Shown here: one piece after another, positions 20,483 through 28,317 of the stretch
Position numbering within the stretch: the first letter of the stretch is position 1
Layout of the letters: each line of letters opens with the position of its first letter
Source: Hwangdonia lutea
GTDB taxonomy: Bacteria > Bacteroidota > Bacteroidia > Flavobacteriales > Flavobacteriaceae
Direction of reading: 5' to 3'
NCBI RefSeq assembly: GCF_032814565.1
Contig: NZ_CP136521.1
Coordinates: 2,018,501 to 2,082,500, forward strand
DNA length: 64,000 nt
Program-made: the position numbers and the translations under genes
Notes under the pieces: model-generated
What the model saw: only the letters and a program-made list of their open reading frames with translations
Database searches by the model: none
Told to the model about the DNA's origin: nothing

Positions 20483-20513
20483 TTGTTCAAATTGGTATAA
20501 TAAAGTATCTTTG
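20483..20513 (+). promoter_or_regulatory. Bacteroidota-type promoter for the ctaB/oxidase cluster
   Basis: TTG at 20483-20485, a 20-base spacer and TATCTTTG at 20506-20513 match the -33/-7 consensus. ctaB begins 36 bases downstream. Transcription is expected to start near 20520. Confidence 0.78.
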
Positions 20514-20548
20514 CAGTCGCGTTATAAAGCGACCAAGAAAAGGAAACA

Positions 20549-21442
20549 TTGAGCAAGTCAAAATCTTCAATAACAACCCATTCTGTAATTTCAGATTTTA
20601 AGGAAATCACTAAAATGCGATTGGCTTTAAGCGTGGTGTTTTCCTCGCTTGCCGGTTATTTATTGGGTGCCGAAACGGTAGATTATAAAACCTTGGCTTT
20701 ATTGGCTTTTGGTGGTTATTTTATGGTGGGCGCATCAAATGCCTTTAATCAAATTATTGAAAAAGATTTGGATGCGTTGATGAATCGTACCAAGGATAGG
20801 CCCATTCCCGCTGGACGCATGTCGGTAAACACCGCTTTTATAATCGCTTCCATTTTTACGGTATTGGGCATTATTATTTTGTACAGCATCAATAAGCAAA
20901 CGGCCATGTTTGGTGCGATTTCCATATTTTTATACACCTGTGTTTATACGCCATTAAAAACCAAAACCCCATTAGCGGTATTTGTGGGCGCCATACCGGG
21001 AGCCATTCCATTTATGTTGGGTTGGGTCGCTGCTACAGATAATTTTGGCATAGAACCCGGAACCTTATTTGCATTACAGTTTTTCTGGCAATTCCCCCAT
21101 TTTTGGGCCATTGGTTGGTTTTTGTTTGACGATTATAAAAAAGGCGGATTCTTTATGTTGCCCACAGGAAAACAAGACAAAGGCACCGCAGTACAAACCA
21201 TAATGTATACCATTTGGACGCTGATTGTATCTATTATTCCGGTGTTTGGGTTTACAGGAAAATTGCAACTTTCGGTCGTATCAGCAGTTTTGGTTTTCCT
21301 TTTAGGATTATGGATGCTGTATTATGCCATTCGCTTATTCAAATTAATGACCGTAAAATCTGCACGACAGTTAATGATTGTGAGCGTATCGTACATTTCG
21401 CTGGTGCAAATAGTATATGTTTTAGATAAATTTATTAGATGA
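20549..21442 (+). CDS. ctaB: Protoheme IX farnesyltransferase (heme O synthase)
   Basis: This UbiA-family membrane prenyltransferase adds a farnesyl group to heme B, giving heme O for terminal oxidases. The 297 residues contain about eight or nine membrane helices and the Asp-rich prenyl-diphosphate site NAFNQIIEKDLDALMNRTKDRP (about 70-91). The loop YTPLKTKTPLAVFVGAIPGA is also family-specific. The start is TTG at 20549, 5 bases after an AGGAAA ribosome-binding sequence; the next ATG would remove the conserved N-terminal tail. Its stop overlaps the start of the next gene by 4 bases (ATGA). Confidence 0.95.
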   Translation: MSKSKSSITTHSVISDFKEITKMRLALSVVFSSLAGYLLGAETVDYKTLALLAFGGYFMVGASNAFNQIIEKDLDALMNRTKDRPIPAGRMSVNTAFIIASIFTVLGIIILYSINKQTAMFGAISIFLYTCVYTPLKTKTPLAVFVGAIPGAIPFMLGWVAATDNFGIEPGTLFALQFFWQFPHFWAIGWFLFDDYKKGGFFMLPTGKQDKGTAVQTIMYTIWTLIVSIIPVFGFTGKLQLSVVSAVLVFLLGLWMLYYAIRLFKLMTVKSARQLMIVSVSYISLVQIVYVLDKFIR

Positions 21443-22026
21443 CTATGGATTTAACCCAAGGAACTTTAGAAGAAAAAAATAACAGAGCAAAAAAAATGAT
21501 GCTTTGGTTTGGTATTTTGTCACTTATTATGTCGTTTGCAGGTTGGACAAGTGCCTTTATTGTAAGTAGCTCCAGACCCGATTGGTTATCAGATTTTAAA
21601 CTGCCAAACGCATTTATTGTAAGCACGGTTATTATTGTAATAAGTAGCGTTACTTTTATTTTGGCTAAAAAAGCTTTAAAAAAAGAAAATAGGCAAGCCA
21701 CATCGTTGTGGTTATTGAGCACACTGGTTTTGGGTATTGCATTTATTACCTATCAATTTATGGGCTTTCAGCAAATTATAGATTTAGGTTATAATTTTAC
21801 GGGGCCTACAAGTAATGTAACCATGTCTTACATTTACCTGATAGCTATTGTACATATTCTGCATGTGGTTGTTGGGCTTGTTTGTTTGTTGGTTGTAATT
21901 TATAATCATTTTAAACAGAAGTACAGCCCAAGCAAAATGTTGGGGTTTGAACTCGCCGCTACCTTTTGGCATTTTATAGATATACTGTGGGTGTATTTAT
22001 TTTTGTTTTTATACTTTGTTAGGTAA
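21439..22026 (+). CDS. Cytochrome c oxidase subunit III, short form
   Basis: This 195-residue, five-helix haem-copper oxidase subunit III starts MTMDLTQGTLEEKNNRAKKM. It has the expected helix pattern ending in ELAATFWHFIDILWVYLFLF. The histidines in HILHVVVG and WHFIDILW fit the family. It overlaps ctaB by 4 bases, so the two are translationally coupled. An alternative ATG lies two codons in. A second, longer subunit III follows, and such pairs are usual in Bacteroidota. Confidence 0.93.
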   Translation: MTMDLTQGTLEEKNNRAKKMMLWFGILSLIMSFAGWTSAFIVSSSRPDWLSDFKLPNAFIVSTVIIVISSVTFILAKKALKKENRQATSLWLLSTLVLGIAFITYQFMGFQQIIDLGYNFTGPTSNVTMSYIYLIAIVHILHVVVGLVCLLVVIYNHFKQKYSPSKMLGFELAATFWHFIDILWVYLFLFLYFVR

Positions 22027-22084
22027 TACCTAACACAAACAGGTTGTTAATTGGCTGTTTTGTAAGGTTTTTGGCAAGTAAGCG

Positions 22085-22215
22085 CGTTAGGGATTGAGGT
22101 ATTGTTGGAGCTCGCCGATCCCGAGGTTTCGGGAGAGGAAGCGACTACCGAAAGCCCGACCGAAGCGATTCCTACAAGGGTTTTTTTCATTGTGGGTATT
22201 GAGCGAAGGGAACGC
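22085..22215. repeat. GC-rich palindromic intergenic element between the two subunit III genes
   Basis: The 269-base gap between the subunit III genes holds a segment much richer in G+C than its surroundings, beginning near GCGTTAGGGATTGAGG and ending near GAGCGAAGGGAACGCC. It contains a hairpin, CCCGA / TCGGG with loop GGTT (22120-22133), and several GCCCGAC/GAAGCG blocks. Long repeats of this style occur in many Bacteroidota genomes as I remember them. No ORF of note is inside. Confidence 0.5.
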
Positions 22216-22295
22216 CAAAAAGATTTTTAGAGCAGTATATTTTATTAGATAAATAAATTGATTATTTTTGTCCAACTAAAAAACAACCAATATAT

Positions 22296-23273
22296 ATGAG
22301 TACTACAGTTGTAAATACTGGAACAGAAGGAAAAACTTGGGGTGGAGGAAATAAGCCGCTAAAAGCTAGTTACGGTAAGTTGATGATGTGGTTTTTCATC
22401 ACTTCTGATGCCTTAACCTTCACGGGGTTTTTAGCAGCCTACGGTTTTTCGAGATTTAAATATGCCGAAATTTGGCCTATTGCAGACGATGTTTATACAC
22501 ACGTCCCTTTTATTCACGGCGATTATCCGATGATATTCGTGGCATTTATGACCTTTATTTTAATTATGTCGTCCGTAACTATGGTTTTAGCTGTAGATGC
22601 CGGACATAAATTGGATAAGGCAAAAACCACGATTTATATGTTTTTAACGGTTATAGGCGGACTTATATTTTTAAGCTCTCAAGCTTACGAATGGACCACG
22701 TTTATAAATGGTACTTATGGCGCGGTTGGAACTCATGGCGGAAATATAATCCAATTTGTTGATACCGACGGAAAACGTGTAGCTTTAAAGGATTTTGCCA
22801 TAGCACAACCTTCTGAAAGAGTGCAACACCAAAGAAAAAATGGTTTGTGGTTCGATGGTGAAAAAGCCTTACCTAGCTTTACATTAAATGAAGTGGTAGC
22901 AGGTTTTGAAGCCAATCCGGATTTATTGATAAAAACAACGTACGCCGATGAAAACGGACACAAAATTATTTTGTCTAGGAACGAATCGCTAAACGAATTA
23001 AAAACCAAAGGCAAAAATGTGGTTGAAGGCGCTAATCTTATTCAAAATGAATACGGCCCACCGTTATTTGCAAACTACTTCTTTTTTATTACAGGATTTC
23101 ACGGTTTTCACGTATCCATAGGGGTATTGTTAAATATTATCATCTTTTTTAACGTGATTTTAGGAACCTACGAGCGCAGAGGAAGTTACGAAATGGTCGA
23201 AAAAGTAGGGTTGTATTGGCACTTTGTAGATTTGGTTTGGGTGTTTGTATTTACATTCTTCTACTTGGTTTAA
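22296..23273 (+). CDS. Cytochrome c oxidase subunit III, long form with hydrophilic insertion
   Basis: The 325 residues include the subunit III helices and the C-terminal WHFVDLVWVFVFTFFYLV. Between the helices near residue 135 and residue 255 lies a polar stretch of more than 100 residues (from GTYGAVGTHGGNIIQF to NLIQNEYGPPLF). The insertion is hydrophilic and probably forms a domain outside the membrane. The family is haem-copper oxidase subunit III; the role of the insertion is unknown to me. It is preceded by a repeat-filled gap, so it may have its own transcript, and it is followed by subunit IV. Confidence 0.92.
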   Translation: MSTTVVNTGTEGKTWGGGNKPLKASYGKLMMWFFITSDALTFTGFLAAYGFSRFKYAEIWPIADDVYTHVPFIHGDYPMIFVAFMTFILIMSSVTMVLAVDAGHKLDKAKTTIYMFLTVIGGLIFLSSQAYEWTTFINGTYGAVGTHGGNIIQFVDTDGKRVALKDFAIAQPSERVQHQRKNGLWFDGEKALPSFTLNEVVAGFEANPDLLIKTTYADENGHKIILSRNESLNELKTKGKNVVEGANLIQNEYGPPLFANYFFFITGFHGFHVSIGVLLNIIIFFNVILGTYERRGSYEMVEKVGLYWHFVDLVWVFVFTFFYLV

Positions 23274-23345
23274 TTTAATTAAGAATTTATTTTTCATTCT
23301 CTTGAATCCCAATAAATACGGTGAGAGAATCTAAAAACACATAAC

Positions 23346-23726
23346 ATGGCACACGAACATAAATTAGAAATTTTTAGAGGTTTATTAAAGTTTAAATCCA
23401 ACACACAAAAAATTTGGGGTGTATTAATCTTATTATCGCTTGTAACAGCCGTAGAGGTTGTTTTGGGTATTTACAAACCAGAAATTTTAATGGTTGAGGT
23501 TTTAAACATGAAAGCCTTAAACTGGATATTCATTATCTTAACGGTTGTAAAGGCCTATTACATTACTTGGGATTTTATGCACATGCGCGATGAAACCAAA
23601 GCGCTAAGACGTATGGTGGTTTGGACAGGAACCATTTTGATACTGTATTTAATATTTATCCTATTGCAAGAAGGCGGATACGTTTTTGATGTTTTTAAAG
23701 ACGGATTTGTAAAACACGATTTTTAA
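23346..23726 (+). CDS. Cytochrome c oxidase subunit IV (caa3-type, CtaF/CoxD-like)
   Basis: This 126-residue protein has three membrane helices and the bacterial oxidase subunit IV pattern IWGVLILLSLVTAVEVVLGI ... YYITWDFMHMRDETKALR. Subunit IV is a small accessory subunit that stabilises the oxidase. It follows the long subunit III by 72 bases and is followed by a strong terminator, closing the structural part of the oxidase cluster. Confidence 0.92.
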   Translation: MAHEHKLEIFRGLLKFKSNTQKIWGVLILLSLVTAVEVVLGIYKPEILMVEVLNMKALNWIFIILTVVKAYYITWDFMHMRDETKALRRMVVWTGTILILYLIFILLQEGGYVFDVFKDGFVKHDF

Positions 23727-23782
23727 AATTATAAAAGTTTTTTTCGAATATATTGTTTGTATTCGAAGTGTTAAATAGAGTT

Positions 23783-23818
23783 ATAAAGGCGGTTATTCAA
23801 CTGCCTTTATTTATTTTT
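23783..23818 (+). terminator. Terminator after oxidase subunit IV
   Basis: A 12-bp stem (ATAAAGGCGGTT at 23783-23794 with AACTGCCTTTAT at 23799-23810, one G-U pair) with loop ATTC is followed by TTATTTTTG. The TATTTTTG at 23812-23819 could double as the -7 box of the next gene. Confidence 0.85.
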
Positions 23819-23857
23819 GTAAACCAATAATTTGGGTGATTTAAAGGTGATTAAATA

Positions 23858-24574
23858 ATGGATTATAAAAAAATTAGCCGCTATCTCGTTTTAGGAGTTT
23901 TATTCTTTCTTCCCGTAACTTTTTTACTTTTTTTGTACCCGGCAACGCACAATTACGAACCCTTAGAAGTGGTAAATAAAAACGTATCGGATTTACGGGC
24001 TTTTACATCAGATTCCAAGGATTCCATTGTTTTAAAAGATCACATAACCGTTTTGGGTTTTTTAGGAAACAACCCCATGGATAAGCTGATTGCAAACTCC
24101 AACTTAAAAGAATTGGTGTACGATAAGTTTAAAGGTTTTAAACGATTTCAAATTGTAATAGTGGCGCCCAAAGGGACTGAAGCTGTTGTTAAAGACCTTA
24201 AAAGGGAAATCGCTTCGTACGAAGATTTAAAATACTGGCATTTTGTGTTTGGCGAACCCACCGATATTCAGCGCTTGTTTTTTAGCTTAAAATCGAAAGT
24301 GAATCTGAAGGCGGATTTGTCATCAAACCATGTGTTTATTGTTGATAAAGATTTAAGCCAACGCGGAAGATTGGATGATAGAACCGACAGGGAAATAGAA
24401 AAAAACAAACCGGTTTACGGATTAAATTCCTATGATTGTATTGAGGTTGCCGAAATTAAAAATAAAATGAGTGACGATTTGCGTATTTTATTTACGGAGT
24501 ACAGGCAAAAACGAAAAGGCGAATTTAACTCGGATACACGAAGAGCAAACGATTTAAAAGCAGAAATTAATTGA
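23858..24574 (+). CDS. Membrane-anchored SCO-like protein without the copper-binding residues
   Basis: The 238 residues have one N-terminal membrane helix (about 8-28) and then a thioredoxin-like body whose order of elements follows the SCO protein encoded next. The strand HITVLGFLGNN lines up with YVIEFFFTTC, and NHVFIVDKDLSQRGRLD with NFALIDKNGFIRSR. In this alignment the two SCO copper cysteines fall at P73 and L77 and the copper histidine at S155. The only cysteine is C194. Its place between subunit IV and SCO suggests an oxidase assembly role without copper ligation. The comparison is by eye. Confidence 0.7.
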   Translation: MDYKKISRYLVLGVLFFLPVTFLLFLYPATHNYEPLEVVNKNVSDLRAFTSDSKDSIVLKDHITVLGFLGNNPMDKLIANSNLKELVYDKFKGFKRFQIVIVAPKGTEAVVKDLKREIASYEDLKYWHFVFGEPTDIQRLFFSLKSKVNLKADLSSNHVFIVDKDLSQRGRLDDRTDREIEKNKPVYGLNSYDCIEVAEIKNKMSDDLRILFTEYRQKRKGEFNSDTRRANDLKAEIN

Positions 24575-24581
24575 GTTTGTT

Positions 24582-24660
24582 TGTCTTTCCTGCGAAGGCA
24601 GGAATCCACTTTAAAGTAATTAAGTTTAATTGAATAGCCCCCTCCTTTGAGGGAATCACA
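24582..24660. repeat. Inverted pair of TGTC-headed palindromic repeats
   Basis: The left unit is TGTC followed by TTTCCTGC / GCAGGAA around the loop GAAG (24582-24604). The right unit on the minus strand is TGTG followed by ATTCCCTC, loop AAAG and GAGGG (plus-strand 24641-24660). The two have different stem sequences but identical architecture, and they converge. They fill the gap between the SCO-like and SCO genes. Confidence 0.7.
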
Positions 24661-24671
24661 AAAATCATAAA

Positions 24672-25415
24672 ATGAAAAAAAACAATTATTCATACATAGG
24701 CATCGCATTTATAATACTTGTTTTCGGAATCATTTTTATTCCCAGAATAATAGATAGAATTTCAAATAACGATGTAACACGCAACGAAAGCAGAAGCGAT
24801 TTTGCCGAGGATAATAAAACATCGGTTTCAGATTTATCATTTATCATAATTAATGGCGAACCCAAAAAAGTGCCTGCATTTTCATTTACAAATCAAAACG
24901 GTAAAACCATTACCAATAAAGATTATGAAGGTAAGGTTTACGTTATCGAATTTTTCTTTACAACCTGCCCAACCATTTGCCCAAGAATGAATAGAAATAT
25001 GGTTGATATTCAAAATGAATTTAAAGGTTTTGAGGATTTTGGCGTCGCATCTTTTACAATAAATCCCGATCACGATACCCCCGAGGTTCTTAAAGAATAT
25101 GCCGATAAATATGGCGTAACAAACCCAAATTGGCATTTAATGACTGGCGATAAAATCACTATTTATAAACTGGCCAACGAAGGCTTTAATTTATATACAG
25201 GCGAAAATGAAGCGGTTGAAGGCGGTTTTGAACATTCAGGAAATTTTGCCTTAATTGATAAAAACGGATTTATTCGCTCCAGAAAAGACCAATTTGGAAA
25301 CCCCATAATTTATTACCGAGGTATTGTATCTGAGGAAGAACAAGTTGATGAAGATGGTATAAAAGAAGAAATTAGCGCCTTAAAAGAAGATATTAAAAAA
25401 TTGCTTAACGAATAA
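24672..25415 (+). CDS. SCO1/SenC family copper chaperone
   Basis: SCO proteins deliver copper to the CuA centre of cytochrome c oxidase subunit II. The 247 residues have an N-terminal membrane anchor (about 5-25) and a thioredoxin-fold domain with the copper-binding pair C99-P-T-I-C103 in FFFTTCPTICPRM and the third ligand H188 in EHSGNFALID. A C-terminal charged tail follows. Context agrees: oxidase subunits upstream and DUF420 downstream. The gap before it is occupied by repeats, not by a recognisable promoter. Confidence 0.94.
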   Translation: MKKNNYSYIGIAFIILVFGIIFIPRIIDRISNNDVTRNESRSDFAEDNKTSVSDLSFIIINGEPKKVPAFSFTNQNGKTITNKDYEGKVYVIEFFFTTCPTICPRMNRNMVDIQNEFKGFEDFGVASFTINPDHDTPEVLKEYADKYGVTNPNWHLMTGDKITIYKLANEGFNLYTGENEAVEGGFEHSGNFALIDKNGFIRSRKDQFGNPIIYYRGIVSEEEQVDEDGIKEEISALKEDIKKLLNE

Positions 25416-25432
25416 ATTAACGTCATTCGATG

Positions 25433-25458
25433 TGTCACACCGAGCGCAGTAGAAGTGC
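25433..25458 (+). repeat. TGTC-headed hairpin repeat, single copy (GAGCGCAGTCGA loop family)
   Basis: A TGTCA head, stem CACC / AGTG (three of four pairs) and loop GAGCGCAGTAGA make up this copy. It is related to the copies at 38689, 42494, 42855, 45396 and 45455 and lies between the SCO and DUF420 genes. Confidence 0.65.
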
Positions 25459-25479
25459 AAAGCGAAGAACTTTTAAAAA

Positions 25480-26013
25480 ATGAATAATCAAGACCCTATT
25501 TTAGACGATAAAAAATACAATAAGTTAATTGTTGTATTGTCCATTGTTATCCCCATTATTGTAGCAGCCTTGTTTAGCGTACGTATTCCAAATGTTGAAC
25601 CTTTAAGTTTTTTGCCGCCAATTTACGCTACCATAAACGGATTAACAGCCGTAATTTTGGTTATCGCCGTTATTGCTATCAAAAAGAAAAATAGAGTGCT
25701 TCACGAAAATTTAATGACCACCGCTATTTGGTGTTCAGCATTGTTTTTGCTTATGTACATGGCGTATCACATGACCAGCGATTCTACAAAATTTGGAGGC
25801 GAAGGCTTTATAAAATACGTGTATTACTTTATTTTGCTAACCCATATTGTACTGTCTATCGCCGTTGTACCATTCGTATTAATTACATATGCTAGAGCCA
25901 TTACAAACAATTTTGAGAAACATAAAAAAATAGCAAGAATTACATTTCCGTTATGGCTTTATGTTGCCGTTACGGGCGTTATTGTTTATATTATGATTTC
26001 GCCTTATTATTAA
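25480..26013 (+). CDS. DUF420 membrane protein
   Basis: This 177-residue polytopic membrane protein has about five helices and the DUF420 pattern: HENLMTTAIWCSALFLLMYMAYH, then a helix with THIVLSI and a final helix ending in YYIMISPYY-like sequence. DUF420 proteins (CtaM-like) are encoded with oxidase genes and are linked to haem-copper oxidase biogenesis. Histidines in helices (MAYHMT, THIVLS) could bind haem or copper, but this is inference. It follows SCO in the same direction. Confidence 0.88.
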   Translation: MNNQDPILDDKKYNKLIVVLSIVIPIIVAALFSVRIPNVEPLSFLPPIYATINGLTAVILVIAVIAIKKKNRVLHENLMTTAIWCSALFLLMYMAYHMTSDSTKFGGEGFIKYVYYFILLTHIVLSIAVVPFVLITYARAITNNFEKHKKIARITFPLWLYVAVTGVIVYIMISPYY

Positions 26014-26084
26014 AAGAACTCTAAGTTGTCTTGTTAGTTATCGGGATAACCCCAATGGAGTTCTTGGGCTTTAAAAACTTAATT

Positions 26085-26303
26085 ATGAAACGTAAAATCA
26101 TCTTACTTTTATTTTCTTTCCTCTTTTTTTTAGAGACCAATGCGCAATGCGCTATGTGTCGCGCTGTTTTAGAAAGCGAAGAAGGGCAATCCGCAGCCAA
26201 AGGAATTAACGATGGCATTGTGTACCTCATGGCGGTTCCTTATATTTTGGTGTTTGGCATAGGCTTTTTTATATATAAGAAATATAATACGTTAAAAAAG
26301 TAA
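26085..26303 (+). CDS. Small secreted CxxC protein with one membrane helix
   Basis: The 72 residues have a signal peptide (MKRKIILLLFSFLFFLETNA), then immediately QCAMCRAVLE with cysteines at 22 and 25, a short polar stretch and a C-terminal membrane helix (about 46-63). I know similar small proteins next to DUF420/SCO in flavobacteria but not a proven function. The exposed CxxC next to oxidase assembly genes suggests a metal or redox role. ATG 26085 is chosen over the upstream in-frame ATGs because it begins the signal peptide. Confidence 0.7.
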   Translation: MKRKIILLLFSFLFFLETNAQCAMCRAVLESEEGQSAAKGINDGIVYLMAVPYILVFGIGFFIYKKYNTLKK

Positions 26304-26391
26304 TAAAAACTTTTTTTAACTTAAATTGTAACATTTCTTTGTAACAGCAGTCTAACTGCAAAGCGCTTTAACTTAAAACCAATCATAGTCT

Positions 26392-27093
26392 ATGTTAAAA
26401 ATCAGTCAGCTCCACAAGTCCTATCCCATAGGCGATTCCAGTTTGCATGTTTTAAAAGGTATCGATCTTTCTGTTGAAGAAGGAGAAATGGTTGCCATAA
26501 TGGGCTCTTCGGGTTCAGGAAAATCTACATTACTTAATATTATTGGTATGTTAGATGAAGCTGATGAAGGCGAATATATCCTGGACGGATTACCCATAAA
26601 AGACCTTACCGAAAAAAAAGCGGCCGTTTACAGAAATAAATTTTTAGGATTTATTTTTCAGTCTTTCAATCTTATCAACTATAAAAATGCCCTTGAAAAT
26701 GTGGCACTTCCGCTTTATTACCAAGGCATGAAACGTAAACAACGTCAGGAATTGGCCTTGTTTCATTTAGAAAAAGTAGGTTTAGCAGATTGGGCACAAC
26801 ATTTGCCAAAAGAACTTTCGGGTGGGCAAAATCAACGTGTTGCCATTGCAAGAGCCTTGGCTGCAAACCCCAAACTATTATTAGCCGATGAGCCAACAGG
26901 AGCGTTAGATACTAAAACCTCCTACGAAATTATGGAATTCATCCAACAATTAAACGATGAAGGCAAAACTATTTTGATGGTAACACACGAAGAAGATATT
27001 GCCAACATGTGCAAACGTATTGTGAGGCTGCGCGATGGCGTTATTATGGAAGATAAAAAAGTACAACAGGTTAGAGCAGAACAGTATGTTTGA
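26392..27093 (+). CDS. ABC transporter ATP-binding protein (MacB/LolD type)
   Basis: This 233-residue ATPase has Walker A GSSGSGKST (about 41-49), Q-loop IFQSFNLINY, signature LSGGQNQRVAIARALA and Walker B LLLADEPTGALD. The sequence is closest in style to MacB/LolD ATPases, which power mechanotransmission rather than solute flux. It overlaps the first permease gene by 8 bases and heads a five-gene exporter operon that ends with the TolC gene. Confidence 0.93.
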   Translation: MLKISQLHKSYPIGDSSLHVLKGIDLSVEEGEMVAIMGSSGSGKSTLLNIIGMLDEADEGEYILDGLPIKDLTEKKAAVYRNKFLGFIFQSFNLINYKNALENVALPLYYQGMKRKQRQELALFHLEKVGLADWAQHLPKELSGGQNQRVAIARALAANPKLLLADEPTGALDTKTSYEIMEFIQQLNDEGKTILMVTHEEDIANMCKRIVRLRDGVIMEDKKVQQVRAEQYV

Positions 27094-28315
27094 TTTAGAC
27101 CTTTGGCGCGAAATATTTCAAAGTATCAATAAAAACAGAACCCGAAGCTTGTTGTCTGGGTTTACTGTGGCGTTTGCCATATTGTTGTTTACTATTCTTT
27201 TTGGTATCGCCAATGGATTGAAAAACACATTTGCTGAAGCTTTTGTCGATGATGCCAATAACTCCATATTTATCAGATCTGGTAATACTACAAAAGCACA
27301 TAAAGGACTTCAGGCAGGACGACGTATTCAGTTTAAAAACGAGGATTTTGATTATGTAAAAGATGAGTTTGGTAATAAAGTTGAATTTATTACAGCACGA
27401 ATTTATAAAAATGCACAGGCCTCTTTTCGGAACGAACAAAATAATTACAGTTTAAGGGCCGTACATCCCGACCATCAATTTTTAGAAAAAACGAAAATAA
27501 AGGAAGGTCGGTATATCAACCAAAGCGATTTACAAAACAGGACAAAGGTTGTTGTTATTGGAAGATTGGTTGAAGAAGATTTGTTTTTAAAAACAACAGC
27601 CTTAGGGAAATATATTAATCTAAACGGCATTCAGTATAAAGTTGTGGGCGTTTTTACAGATGATGGTGGCGATAACGAAGAGCGCATTATTTATATGCCT
27701 GTAACCACGGCGCAACATCTTTATGGCAACAACGATTATATCGATCAAATAAACCTTACTTACAATCCAAAAATGGGTTACGATGAAGCTTTGGCTTTTA
27801 GTAATCTATTAACACGAAAATTAAAAGACCGTTTTTCTGTTGCCCGAAGCGATCAAAGAGCCGTTAGGGTTCGTAATATGGCAGAAGGTACTAAACAGGT
27901 AAACGCCCTAACCGGAGGATTAACCGTAATAATTTTAGTTATTGGCTTTGGTACTTTAATAGCAGGAATTGTGGGCATAAGTAATATTATGATTTTTATT
28001 GTTAAGGAGCGCACCAAAGAAATTGGTATTCGTAAGGCATTAGGGGCTTCACCACGATCTATAGTGTCTATCATTTTAATAGAATCTATTCTAATAACAG
28101 CCATGGCGGGTTATGTAGGCTTGGTAATTGGTGTTGGCGTTTTGGAACTTGTAAAACCCTATTTGGTAGACTATTTTATAAAAGACCCAGGTGTAAGCAA
28201 TAGCCTTGTAATTGGCGCAACCATTACGCTTATTACCGCAGGCGCTATTGCAGGATATTTACCCGCAAAAAAAGCATCGAAAATTAAACCTATTGTAGCA
28301 TTAAGAGACGATTAA
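27086..28315 (+). CDS. MacB-like ABC transporter permease 1
   Basis: The 409 residues show one N-terminal membrane helix (TRSLLSGFTVAFAILLFTIL), a large periplasmic MacB-PCD-like domain, and three C-terminal helices with the FtsX-domain motif VKERTKEIGIRKALGASPRSI. The ATG at 27086 is preferred over in-frame starts further upstream because it begins at MFDLDLWREIFQS, which matches the paralogue that follows, and it lies 8 bases inside the ATPase gene. With permease 2 it probably forms a heterodimer. Confidence 0.92.
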   Translation: MFDLDLWREIFQSINKNRTRSLLSGFTVAFAILLFTILFGIANGLKNTFAEAFVDDANNSIFIRSGNTTKAHKGLQAGRRIQFKNEDFDYVKDEFGNKVEFITARIYKNAQASFRNEQNNYSLRAVHPDHQFLEKTKIKEGRYINQSDLQNRTKVVVIGRLVEEDLFLKTTALGKYINLNGIQYKVVGVFTDDGGDNEERIIYMPVTTAQHLYGNNDYIDQINLTYNPKMGYDEALAFSNLLTRKLKDRFSVARSDQRAVRVRNMAEGTKQVNALTGGLTVIILVIGFGTLIAGIVGISNIMIFIVKERTKEIGIRKALGASPRSIVSIILIESILITAMAGYVGLVIGVGVLELVKPYLVDYFIKDPGVSNSLVIGATITLITAGAIAGYLPAKKASKIKPIVALRDD

Positions 28316-28317
28316 TT

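Noticed and set aside
21439-23273. Two subunit III genes considered as a duplication or assembly error
   Set aside because: The proteins differ in length and sequence, and paired forms are usual in oxidase clusters of this phylum.
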